From the NCBI GenBank assembly GCA_963920635.1, contig OY987302.1, positions 42,411,500-42,475,499 of the forward strand: a stretch of DNA of 64,000 nucleotides, given 5' to 3'. This DNA comes from Pseudeuparius sepicola (Eukaryota; Arthropoda; Insecta; Coleoptera; Anthribidae). Made by a program: the position numbers and the translations under genes. Positions 34,367 through 45,267 of this stretch are shown piece after piece. Within the stretch, counting starts at the first letter, position 1. Every line of letters begins with the position of its first letter. Under the pieces are notes generated by a model that had not been told where the DNA came from, ran no database searches, and saw only the letters and a list, made by a program, of their open reading frames with translations.

Positions 34367-34475
34367 TAACATAAAAATAATTATTCTTCGAACCAGTAAA
34401 ATCTATATCACAAAATCAAGTATTCTTTTTTTGGTCTTGAGCTCGTAAAATATCTCCTCTGGAGATATGGGTATT

Positions 34476-34626
34476 TCAGGGTAGGTACACATAAAGGAGT
34501 GTTAACCCATTCAGTCGGTTTTCGCTAATATTGTTTCTAATATAATTTTTTAAAATTTTCAGTTTTGAAAATGTTCTTTCTGGCACACTGTAATTGTGCA
34601 AAATATGTTTAGTAGATTGTTTTGCC
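34476..34626 (-). pseudogene. hAT transposase C-terminal dimerisation fragment
   Basis: The frame carries ERTFSKLKILKNYIRN followed by SENRLNGLTLL, the same dimerisation motif as in hAT-2 at 2384-2683 but clearly a different copy. It abuts the CACGGG terminus of the second hAT-2 copy, so that element apparently inserted into it. Confidence 0.7.
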
Positions 34627-35022
34627 CACGGGCGTAGCCAAGGGGGGGGTTTCGGGGGTTCAACCCCCCCCCCCCCCGAAATAAGCAAAATATTACCCAA
34701 TATTATACCGAAAAAATACGAGGAGTGAAGAGTTAAAGTATTATTACGTTCGAATATATTATAATATGTAGTAATAGTAGCGCCTAGCGCTATCTTTTGA
34801 CAAGAGGCAGACGCAGTTGCAGCCGAACTATTTTGTATTGTAGGGACACTTTGCGTTGTTTCTCGATTATTCGCCACGCCCCTAGGTCGAAATGAGCGGA
34901 ACTTTGTGGAAGTTCGTGGAAGTTTCTGGACGGCTACTGGGCTTCTATATAAGCGGCGCCGCGGCGCGTGACCGCGCTTACGGCAGTATTGTTCCATGCG
35001 AACTCGAAGCGAATAAAAGTGT
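34627..35022 (+). mobile_element. hAT-2, second copy (5' end only)
   Basis: Starts CACGGGCGTAGCCAAGG with G and C runs, then follows the complement of 2940-3294 closely, including the TATATAA box and GGCGCCGCGGCGCGTGACCG. Homology ends near 35022, so the 3' end is missing. Inserted next to a hAT dimerisation fragment. Confidence 0.8.
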
Positions 35023-35024
35023 AT

Positions 35025-35135
35025 ATATCGCGGTATACGAGAGGGAGTCAAAAACAAACACGGCACAAGAGTAAAGAACTCTTATTTTGTGTCTTATAGA
35101 AAATGGTATAAAAGAAAGTTGTTTGCACTGAAAAA
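35025..35135. repeat. Dispersed repeat E, copy 2
   Basis: Counterpart of 31.99-32.13 kb, joined directly to the truncated hAT-2. Confidence 0.5.
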
Positions 35136-35394
35136 GTATACATAAATACAAAAACATGCATTTCCATATTTTTTAATTTTTTTAAAATATGCCTAATTAA
35201 TTGCAGTTCAGAACTACAAAAAAACATGCCTAAGTGATTGGTTTAATTCAAAATACCATACCAAGAACATTCTCCATACTTTCATGTGTGAAAAAGCTGT
35301 TCACAAAGTCTGTTGTTGTGAAACTTGGACACTATTTTTCATAAGGCAACAAAAAAAATACTGTTTCTCTGGGTTTTTTCATATATAAGGCTCT

Positions 35395-35745
35395 TTGTGT
35401 TGGTTCATAAGACCCTGTGTAATTTTATGACACTATCGGAGAAACCGGTTGCATAAAGCACATCAGTGCCATCAATTTTCAATAAAGACGTTTCTTTTAT
35501 CTGCGAAAATAAAATGCTACGGCTATTAATAAAGTTTTGCCGTTTGGCACAATTTGAAATTTCTTTATATTGCGCGACAAGTTGGCCATGAATGCTGACG
35601 ATTTCATTTCCAGCGTCACATAGCTTAGCTCTTCCAAAATTGCCACGTCCTTGTTTCTCACGTTTTTTTTTTTGATTGTCGCAAAATAAGCTAGTAAACT
35701 GCAGTTCGCAGTGGTAGTCCTAAAAAGTCATCCTGTATATTTTTC
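35395..35745. repeat. Dispersed repeat C, copy 2
   Basis: Counterpart of 11.88-12.11 kb, longer here and ending CATCCTGTATATTTT. Confidence 0.55.
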
Positions 35746-36065
35746 CGTTCTTGCAATATTTAATTTTAAAATTCACTTATTTAATGCTTGTGTAATGCTC
35801 CTTGCTGTTCTAACAAAACACAAAACTGATGCCGTTTTATGTAGGTACATATAACATTAAATTTTAATTTACGCAAATCCTAATAAAAAAAATTAGGTAT
35901 GCTACCCGAGCATGCGAGTTCCATCGGCTAGGTATATTTGTTCCAGCGGACTATTAGTGAGTAGCGGTGACGTGAGACTCCTTTATCTGCTATGCCAAAA
36001 AAGACAGCCCTCTTTGTTTATAGTTATATAATTATCTCGTCAAATCTCAATAATAATCAATAAAA

Positions 36066-36935
36066 TACAGGGCATTGTAGTTCATCTTTTGAAATTTAAT
36101 TAAGTCAATATCTCCCAAATACCGCCGAGCTGAAACGTGTTACTGCTGTGTTTTTTTAGATGGAGAATAAGTAAAAAATGTAAATTTCTACGTATCTCAC
36201 ACAGGACGACACTTGCGCTGTTTTTGGATCGTGCTCTTGCTTGTAACTCTTTTGAGGTTATCTTTTTGGTCTTGCAGGTTCATCATTTCAGTGCATCTCC
36301 TTATTTGCCAGCAAAAGTGTATTACTTGTTTCATATCGTTGAAATAAACCATTTGCGGTGGAATTGACAATACGTGGTTAACAACGGTTAACTCCAAAAT
36401 TCGAAAAATAAAATTTTGCATATCGCTTCCAAATGTTACAGATTTACTGTACCATTTAAAGTATAAGAAAAAATCCAATATGAACAATGTGCCAAAAATT
36501 ATCTACTTTCAAAATATAATGGATTAGATAAAATAATGTAGACGCACCCTATATTTCAAGAAAACCAATGGTGTTTTGACTAATGATCATTTAACCTTTT
36601 TTTCTTCATTTTGAATGTACATACATGCAGTTCATCTATAACAAATAATGTGAAAGAGGTTGGCGACAAGAATTTTGATTTCCGAATGTTGGTGTCAACA
36701 GGTAGAAATTTTTTTTATCGATTTGAAAATATGCATTTGTTAAAAAGATGCACTAAATGATGAGCCTTCAAGACCAAAAAAAGTGGCGCCCTCTGTTGGA
36801 TACGTATAAATTGTCATCTTCAGCTTATTCTCCATCTACAAAAACACAGCAGTAACAAATGTTAGCTCAGCCGCATGATTATTTTGGTAGATATTACCAT
36901 AATTGTGTTTGATATTAAATGAAAATAATCAACTC
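36066..36935. mobile_element. Fold-back element FB-h
   Basis: Left end TACAGGGCATTGTAG. Arms (about 36066-36400 and 36600-36935) share GTTACTGCTGTGTTTTT, GATGGAGAATAAG and TTTTTGGTCTTG in inverted order. Parts match 42.87-42.94 kb (TTTTTGAGGTTATCT, TTAGTGCATCT). The right terminus is not clear. Confidence 0.6.
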
Positions 36936-37756
36936 TGCGTTTCATTCTGTTAGTTTGCGAGATGATATCCTTTAGTATTATTTAAGTAAACAAACCTGTA
37001 TAAGTAAACCTGTAAGTAAACAAACCTGTTCGTTATACCGTTACGATTATCGTGATTAGAAATTTGAACCAAATTATAAGCAACGATAAAGGAACAAAAC
37101 AAAATTTCTGGCTTCATTTAATTTCACACTATAATTGAAAGTATTATGGCAAAACCTTTTTTGTATAATATATCTACTATATTATAGTGATCAAAACACC
37201 CCTCCCTTCAAAAACTAAGCCACAATTTATCTCTTTCACGTTTAGAAAATATTCTAGCTATTAATAAGTTCGCAGCAAAGCTTTTACTTAGAGAAAATAT
37301 AATTTGCTAAATGAAAGGGCCTTTCCGAATGAAAATAATTGAATTGCTTCATTATGAGCTATGAAATTTCGCTATAATTAATGTAAAATGCAAAGAAAAT
37401 TTGACTACCTGCCTACTTCTGATGCGTCAAAGTCTTCATAAATATTATATTTTGTAGCAATAAACCACGAAACTCAAAAAAATCACAATGTGTCACAAGC
37501 CTGAATAAAAATAGCTCAGATCTATTATTATAGAATATAATAATCATTGACAAGGCCTTGCCTTGAGAATCATCCACTGCTTTGACAAGCTTTTAACGTG
37601 AATTTTAACTCCGATATTTGCTCCACATAATTTATATTACTATTATCTGAGAAACACTGACGTTCGATTGCCGCTGCTTGTTACCAATGTCATTTAACAT
37701 TTAACTACGATAAAGCATTCAGTTTGGGTCCTTACCTCAACACTGTATTTCCATTC

Positions 37757-38315
37757 TACAGGGTGCCAAAGACGAGCAAAATAGGAATTTTATAGGCATC
37801 TGGCGAGTCAAGAAGTGTGCTATGTAATCTCCTTAAAACAGTAGAATGGTCAACAGGGGCACACAAAAAAAATGTCGGTGTGCAAAGATTCAATTCAAAA
37901 ATATCCAGGGTATTTTTCTCTGGGTCAACTCAAAACTTTGAATTTGTATGAAACTTTATACGGGTCAAGCGAAGGGTCGAGAGTGAATTATTGAAAAATA
38001 TTGATAAATACAAAGTAATGTGTAAGATGATAAATTTTCGGTGCGTTTCCTGTTGTGGTACACCAGCCACCTTAACTCATATGGACTTACTGTCTGGCAG
38101 GCTTCTTTATTTTTAGTCTTAGTTTTTTCATATTGTCTGGGGCGGTTTTGATATACTTGATTTTTGACCCGTATAAATTCCCAAAAAAATGCAGTAATTT
38201 GAGATGGCACAGCGAAAAACACCCTGTATATTTTGAATTGGATATTTGCACACCGATACTTTGAGTGGCCCTGTCAACGATATATAGGAATAGATACATT
38301 ACCAAAGGCAATTTC
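37757..38315. mobile_element. Relative of fold-back FB-d
   Basis: Starts TACAGGGTGCCAAAGACGAG. It shares GGCATCTGGCGAGTCA, TTTATACGGGTCAA, GTACACCAGCC-like and AGGCTTCT.TATTTTTAG blocks with 22047-23176, as two inverted halves; the outer 180 bp present in FB-d are missing. Confidence 0.65.
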
Positions 38316-38349
38316 ATTTGTTGCATGATTTTAAAAATATGTTATTGTT

Positions 38350-39125
38350 GGCACATGTAAACAAATAACCTCGTTTTCTCCCCCCCCCCCCCGACCCGCT
38401 AATGTAGAAGCAAAATAAAAACGTGTTAATATTGTAATAGCGTGAGTCATCTATTCTATTCCCATTATATTGTTGCCTTGGAATAGTAACTTTTTTTAAT
38501 TATCTAAAATCACACAAGATAAGACTTTTATTCCTAAAAAGTACTCACTGGACTAAACTGGAAATAAAAGAAATCACATTTGCCTTCTGTAGCATTTATT
38601 CGGCAAAATTACGATCACATATACTGTCGGATGTCACATGGATCCTGACATCTCCTTTATTTTAAAGAAGTAAGGAGTGGCACGCATCAACCACATATCT
38701 GAATATTGTAATATGGAAACTGCCTGCGAAGGGAAGAAGGTCAGAGAAGCAGAAGTTTCCCAAATTCGATTTAGTTTGGGAACTTCCCAGTATTTAAATT
38801 GCTGATTTTGGTGATGCTTGTCGGATTCGATTGGATTTGACTTCACGACCGGCATACCTACATAAAAATAACATGGAATAGAAATGTCTTCAGTAGGAAC
38901 TATATTTTCTGTAAAAATAACCTACGACGCATTTTCTCCAAACAGTATTCAACTAGGTGTAGAAAAAATCTTCCATATATCCCTTTTAAGTGTGTGCCTT
39001 GTGTACAAGTCTAGCAATTTGATCGAAAATACCCATACAGTTAGAGTTAGGAACAATGTATCTTGGAAACTAAAGTTTTTAAGGATAATATAAAAAATGT
39101 GGAGAATGACACCACATTAAAGTTA
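38350..39125. other. No gene recognised
   Basis: Includes a C-run at 38380-38393. Short frames here have no recognisable domain. Confidence 0.3.
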
Positions 39126-39131
39126 TAAATA

Positions 39132-39830
39132 CAGGGTGCGGCGCGAAGACTGTGCATTAAAAATATCTGGAGAACCGGACGGAATAAAAATCTGAAAATT
39201 TTTATATTTAGGTTATCGGACCCGGCCACTTGAACTAAAATATTTTCAACATTTCGCAACTTTCGGTTATAGCGAAAGTTGACGGCAAGTTCTTTATTTC
39301 AAATAAGAATACCCTGTATATTATACATACTCGGATTCCTTGCTAAATTTTAATGTCAGTTTGTCTAATGAACTGCATACTTAAACCTCACAGTTTCTGA
39401 GATATTCAACCTTTTTAAAATTTTTGACATTTTGAGGGAGTTGTTAAAATTCTCCCTAACTTCAAGACAGTTGTAAAAGTTTGTCCACGCTTTATTATAG
39501 TTGGAAGGTTGTATGCTACTAAGGAGGCAGTCATTTTCATATTGAACGCCCATAAATAGTAATAAAATTGAACTCCCTACTAAATTCTATGTCGACTTTG
39601 TCTAAACAACTACATACCTAAAATTCATAGTTTTGCCTCTATTTGCATGTTTTCCAATTACCTATTCTTGGCTGAAGCATACCATCCAGAGTGCTTTGGA
39701 AATTAAATAACGAATATTTTGGTAAACATATTTTATTAATAACGACATAATAATTGTGTGGGATAGGTCCCAACCAATTGTTAAAGAAGAAGTATATGGA
39801 AATAGGCAAAATATTAAGGAATAGAATCAT
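39132..39830. mobile_element. Relative of the 61.38-63.96 kb fold-back, one arm
   Basis: TACAGGGTGCGGCGCGAAG, then CTTTCGGTTATAGCGAAAGTTG (here given in part), TTATTTCAAATAAGAATACC and CTGTATATT follow the same order as 61378-61560, and the following CTTGCTAAATTTTAATGTC resembles the CCTATTAAATTCC of that arm. No inverted partner nearby. Confidence 0.5.
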
Positions 39831-40039
39831 TTATTCTAGAAAATACGGACAACTGTGCTGCTGCATGAGTGTTCAATGGAATTCAGTAAAAATATTATTA
39901 CCAGTTATCCAAAGATAAGTTAGCACCTATAGATAATTAGATAGAACACAAGGTACAGTATCAGACAGGTGGCTAGTTTATTATTCTGTTGTCATAACAC
40001 TTTCCATTTACATTTATTATAATGGTAATTTTAACGTCC

Positions 40040-40555
40040 TTCAAATGTGAATGTTGAATGGAAGGTGGCGGGACAAGAATAACAATATCTATTGTCCAGA
40101 TTATGCCGACGTTTCGACGTTTATTTTTAGTCTTCCTCAGGGCGAAAAGTATAAATGATGCTGTAATGTTTGAAGAGATAAAAATCTGACAAATAAACAA
40201 TTTATCACAATAATTATCTAGACTACAGACTACAGATACGTAGGTCAACATATTTTTATAATATGAATTTGCTAAGCATAGCAGGTCTGGTGAATTTGTA
40301 ACTTTCAAATTTAATACACCCGTGTGCGATTTTAGTGTGCATGCGAAAAAATACAAACCTGAGAAAAAGGACGCATATTATACTACGCAAGACAATTATT
40401 ATAGTCCACGAGAGAAAAACTTAATAAATTCTCCTTAGTCTCCATTTTTGGCCCCGAGGCAGACGAAAAGTATTCGTCGAAACGTCGGCATAATCTGAAC
40501 AACAGATATTGTTATTTTTGTCCTTATCCCGCTACCCTCCATTCAACGTTTATTA
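40040..40555. mobile_element. Inverted pair with ribozyme-like termini
   Basis: Two copies of a block of about 80-100 bp, CGTCGAAACGTCGGCATAAT to CCATTCAACGTTTATT, lie in opposite orientation (40044-40140 on minus, 40451-40553 on plus) around 310 bp of unrelated DNA. Each carries a stem-loop followed by GAAACGTCGGC and preceded by CTGAGGA or CCGAGGC. No transposase frame. Confidence 0.6.
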
Positions 40556-40559
40556 TTGT

Positions 40560-41695
40560 ATCATTTCACTTTAACGTGACATTATCTTGTGAAAAGGGGA
40601 AGATTTATTCTCCAAAAGCTCAAAAAATAAACTTGTTGAAGTTATTTTTTGAGTTAACGTTCAAAGTTTGGTTCTTTTAATGTTAGGCATTTACGAATTT
40701 TCCTGGCAACTTGAAAAAGTTGTATTTTAGTTTAGTTCAGGTTTCTGTGGCGAAAAACCCAATTAAAAATTAATGATTTGATTTTGGGTTTGTATTTTTC
40801 TGTAGTATTAAGATTAAAAGATTAAATTAAGGTAATCTTTAAAATACTTAATTAATAATTAATTTGACCTATTTTAACAACATTTTTGGTTTTGGATCAA
40901 GCAAGAGCTATCCTCAGAATAAGTCTACTTCGAACTTGAAGTCTCCTTTTCACTTACATTTAGAAACACAATTGCAGAACGCGGAACGCTAAACTATAAT
41001 AAGTCTGTGGTACTATGAATCTATTTATGTCAAATAAGTCAATAGAATAAGAAAAATATATCCCTGACGATAAGAAATAAATACATGTAATAATTAGTTT
41101 TATGCGTACCTATATACTGCATCCATCAACTGGATCCAAATCTGTGCAATTCTCAGATCAAATACGTGCAGTTTCATACCTCATTTCCTTCTTTCCGTTC
41201 TAACAAAATGGCCTGGTGCTCGAAAAAACTTTAGAACAAGAACAACTAACTGTCGTTTTCGAACAGATTTTACCGGCCTTTTGTCCCTTCACAAAACCCT
41301 GAAACTTTCGTATTAGAAATTCGGAATTTCTGCTTGTAAGGGCTTATATTCCTTAAAGAAAGGGGGTGCTAACTTCAAGAATATCGTGATCGACACTTTT
41401 TGCTTGTTAAATATGGATTTACGTATATTCTGACTAAAGTCGAGTTCTGATTCCAGACGTCTTCAGAATGAAATTGTTTCCATCAAAGAAGACACTATAT
41501 ATTTGAATGAACTATTCAGATTCATTTTCAGTCACTTTAAATCGTAAACTTTATTAACATAATGAAATTATGTACTCGATATTAAGTACATTCGACATGC
41601 TTCCTGGGGTCTATATGTCTAAACGTTCTTATACCATATTTGCGTTCACTGATATGACTGACGCAAAGCAAGGTTTTGTCATTTCAGATGCATTT
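40560..41695. other. No gene recognised
   Basis: AT-rich, without supported coding or element structure. Confidence 0.3.
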
Positions 41696-41702
41696 GGAGA
41701 TG

Positions 41703-41750
41703 TTTGGAGTATTGTGAGGGTGAGAATAATAATAATTATTATTTATTAAG
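41703..41750 (+). repeat. Retroelement-like 3' end with (AAT)n tail, second copy
   Basis: TTTGGAGTATTGTGAGGGTG plus AGAAT(AAT)n, as at 20498. Upstream sequence differs between the copies. Confidence 0.45.
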
Positions 41751-41754
41751 TGTT

Positions 41755-42570
41755 TCGTTCAGACCGTCGCCCTGTTCAGCAAGGCAAATTTGTCTTATGA
41801 CACAACTACGTCTGCTTGCACCTACATTCAACTAAAATTAGAAGGGAATTCTGGATCAAGGTTGTCCATTAAGGCTCTCAGTAGACGCCTGTAATATTAT
41901 TAGTATAAGTGAGCTTTCAATCCTAGGCAGCAGGATCTAAAAGCTGTTGCATGATGCATTATGGCTGCAAATTTATTCCACGGATAGCCGCCAGAATCAA
42001 AGGCAATGCTGTAATGCTGTGGCAAAGCGTTACAGGTCTTTGGAAGACCTCCGTTTCCCAGAAAAGTGTAGCTTTTGGCATTTTGATGAACTGGTATATC
42101 TGGCACAATATACAAACTTACCAAGAACTCTTGTACTAAGTTTTGCTGCATAACATGCATTCTAAAAAGGATTTTTGTTATAACAAGTGAAAAAAAATTA
42201 TTCCTTCACTGTAAATATAACCTATAAAATTTTCATTGGCTCTCCGATCCTAGTTCACTCACAGAACGCCAATCTCACCCTATTTATAGTGTAATGGAAT
42301 TGCCCGGTGGCATTAAATATATGCAGTTCAGAATACATTCATATCATTAAAGAGATGTTCCACTTAAATGAATCTATTCTACGCTCCTATTCTCTCCCCC
42401 CAGTTGAATCAAGGAAAAAGCAATTCTATTAAACGATCAAAAGTGACCTGTGGAATGGGTGGCTTAAAATAAAAATTAAGATCACAGCAAACACTGACCA
42501 TTTGGCACTTTAATAATAGTGGTGGTCTGAAAATGCCTTAGTATTGTAAGCATAGATCCCATCTTCAAAA
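41755..42570. other. No gene recognised
   Basis: Overlapping frames on both strands at 41.90-42.16 kb show no domain I can name; the shared span suggests an old coding fragment but gives no identity. Confidence 0.3.
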
Positions 42571-42578
42571 GATCCATA

Positions 42579-43120
42579 TACAGGGTGTTTATAAATTATG
42601 GTGTCAACGTAATATGACAGATAGAAAATGTCATTTTGAACAAAAAGTTTCCTGTAAACATGGGTCCTAAAATGCACAATAAGAATTTTACAGGGTGATG
42701 AAAGTATAGTTTGAAAAACATCTTTATGGCAATAACTTCTACAGAAGTTATGCAATTTAAATGAAACTTGGTGCAATTCTTTAGTAACTGAAGTGCAACA
42801 ATTTTGTGTAAAAACAATTTATTCCCATCGACTTAAGGCGGAGGGGCGGGGTAGCACAATGGGTTTTCTACTCATAACTTTTTTGAGGTTATCTCATTTT
42901 AGTGCATCTTCTTATTTTGCAACAAAAATGTACTCTTTCAGCACAAGTGGCGCTCTATATGAGAAACGTAGATATTGCTTATTCGTCATCCCGAAATTAC
43001 AGCATTGCCAAATTTCAGTTAAGCAACTGGATTATTATGGGAAATGTAGCCATAATTTAATTACAAAAATTAACTTCAACGCTGTTAGCTGTTAATCTCT
43101 TAAACAAACCACATTTCTAT
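42579..43120. mobile_element. TACAGGGTG-type element FB-f, longer copy
   Basis: Starts TACAGGGTGTTTATAAATTA and has a second TACAGGGTGATG at about 42690. It shares blocks with 30.61-30.79 kb and with FB-h. Confidence 0.55.
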
Positions 43121-43203
43121 AAGGCATATTGGCCTGAATCTCCTTATTTTGGCCCGAAAGATATGCGGTTGCTATATGCATCATTATTAACGGGATCCCT
43201 ATA

Positions 43204-44090
43204 TACAGGGTTTCCCAACGAAAACTTGGCCCCCCAAAAATTAGAAAACCGAAAAATATTTGAAATTTCGCCGAGACCTGTCGATTTTTGTTCTTGGGGG
43301 GGAGCTTTTTTGACAGTCAAGCCAACCCGATACGTTCATCCCTCTAAACCCTAGCAACCCCAACTTTAAAATTTCAAAATGGAACTACCCCCCTTGTGAC
43401 GCATTATTTTAAAGCCTTTTTTATTGCGAATACAGTGATGTATCGTTTTTAGAATTCTGTTGAGATTTTACAGAATTAATGGCTAAAAAGGGAAAATTGA
43501 CAATCCACTGTACGCGTAGTATATAATTTACGTTTTACACTTTCAATAGCAGGCTGGAACTAACAATTTCGTAGTTACAAGCAAAGAAAACGAGGACCTT
43601 TTTGTGACAGTGACTTTTTGTTATTTTAAAAAGATATAAGGTTTGAATTCGTATGAACTTTTTTTGTTTTGCTTCAGCTTTTTCATTTGTGACTTTTTTT
43701 GGAATCTGATCGACACGTCAATAAAAACTAGTTATTTGGTCGTATGTAGTAGATAAAAAAACTTATTATTATGGCGAGCATTTGTGTAAGAAATTACTAT
43801 GCGTATACAGTGGATTGTCAAATTTCCGACTTTAACCAATAATTCTGTCAAATCTCAACAGATTTCTAAAAACAATGCATCACTGTATTCGAAATTAAAA
43901 GGGCTTTAAAATGATGCGACACAATTGGGGTAGTTCCATTTGAAATTTTAAAGTTGGGGTTGCTACGGATTAGGGGGATGAACATATCGAGTTGGCTTGA
44001 CTGTAAAAAAAGGTCACCCCAAGAACAAAAATTTCTAGAAATGTGTCGCGTAAAATTGCGACTTGCAACTTTGTCTGGTTGGGATAATAA
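43204..44090. mobile_element. Fold-back element FB-i
   Basis: Left end TACAGGGTTTCCCAACG. Arms of about 300 bp (43245-43540 / 43780-44060) share AACCCCAACTTTAAAATTTC, ATGGAACTACCCC, CAATCCACTGTA and CAGTGATG in inverted order. The right outer end diverges and merges with repeat D. Confidence 0.75.
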
Positions 44091-44670
44091 ATGTAAATCG
44101 GGAGTAGGTCCCTCAAGAGTTTTTATCTCAACTTTTTCTGTCAATGGAAGACTAAAAAGTTATCTTTCAAAATATCCTGTGCACTATTTTTCATGTTGTT
44201 TACTTTTCAGAACACGCTATATAGGCACCAAAAATAATTTTATAAGGACGCGACGACCCGTATTACACGCACTTGACTGAGGCCTCATAACAGGTTAGGT
44301 TACCCGAGCCTGGGACCAGAGCCAACAGACAGAGAGACGGTTCAATCCCAAAGTAAAAGAACGAACCACGTTTTACTTATGGCGCGGGAACAGGCCGAAC
44401 TAACACGCTTTTGGTGCTAAAAAAACCGAGAGCCTCCTCGTGCGCTATAACCGCGTATACAATGCAGCGGCGGACGGCGGAAGCAGCCGACTGGGCTTGA
44501 TCCCGCCCCCTTCGCGCCCCCTCCTTCCCCGCGAAATCGTGGTTCATATCATAACCACAGTTGAAAGAATAATATTATTCTTTTAGAATAATATTATTCT
44601 TTTAACTGTGTCATAACATTCGTAGCCCCCAAGTGACGGTTTTACGTTATCGGTTGCAGGCGTTGCGGCA
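44090..44670. repeat. Dispersed repeat D, copy 2
   Basis: Counterpart of 13.2-13.53 kb, with an additional stretch of GC-rich DNA and a 55-bp hairpin insertion. Confidence 0.55.
44549..44617. mobile_element. 55-bp hairpin micro-MITE with 7-bp duplication
   Basis: Body 44556-44610: CACAGTTGAAAGAATAATAT ... ATTCTTTTAACTGTG folds on itself over almost its full length and contains the 16-bp palindrome AGAATAATATTATTCT twice. Flanked by TCATAAC on both sides (44549-44555, 44611-44617). Repeat D at 13.46 kb lacks it. Confidence 0.8.
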
Positions 44671-44912
44671 ATTTAGAGAACAGTAAATACACACATCAAA
44701 AGAATCTAAGGGGCAAGTATAAAAATTATGAAATAAAACACAATTTCCTGCCATATTTCTTTATATTATAGCTGTACTCTAACTAGGCTTATGTGTCAAA
44801 CTTCACAAAATAATTAAGAAATTGTTCAATTTTCCTTAGCTTCCATAAAAAAAATCTGCATATTTTTCTAACACATAATTAACAACAATAAAGCAACATT
44901 AAATAATAATTA

Positions 44913-45267
44913 TTACAGAATATTACCACCACGACTGTTAAAAACTTCTCGGCACCTACGAGGCATACTCAGATTTAGGTTGTCAATGTCATGTTGTTCG
45001 ATGGCGTTCCATTCATTTGAAAGGCACTCGAATAATTGTTGGTCTGTTTGGAACACAATATTTTGCACCAAAAGTCTTTGTGCGAGCATATTCCGTAAGT
45101 GCTCTATGGAATTAAGGTCAGGGGATTGAGAAGGCCAAGGCAAAACATTAATTTCATTGTCCTGCAGAAATTCGCACACGACTCTTGCCGCATGCATGGG
45201 GACGCGCAGACACCGCTCCAAACAAACGAGATTAGTTCTTCCGCCGATATTGATACCGCGCCCTATA
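44913..45267 (-). pseudogene. Tc1-like transposase, C-terminal part (second element)
   Basis: The minus-strand frame has PWPSQSPDLNSIEHLRNML, carrying the final Glu of the DDE triad, then EWNAIEQHDIDNLNLSMPRR and CREVFNSRGGN, the family's usual ending. The second Asp region is recognisable in another frame as ARPHA after a frameshift, with the Asp itself lost. The protein continues at 46713 across a 1445-bp insertion: the residues to the right read GGTIMV and those to the left continue as GAVSI, with a Trp codon changed to a stop at the join. Confidence 0.8.

Noticed and set aside
34476..35066. Single 196-codon minus-strand frame
   Set aside because: It fuses antisense of the hAT-2 5' region with a separate hAT dimerisation fragment across an insertion border; not one protein.
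41900..42160. Coding fragment on the minus strand
   Set aside because: Open frames on both strands and no domain recognised; identity cannot be supported.
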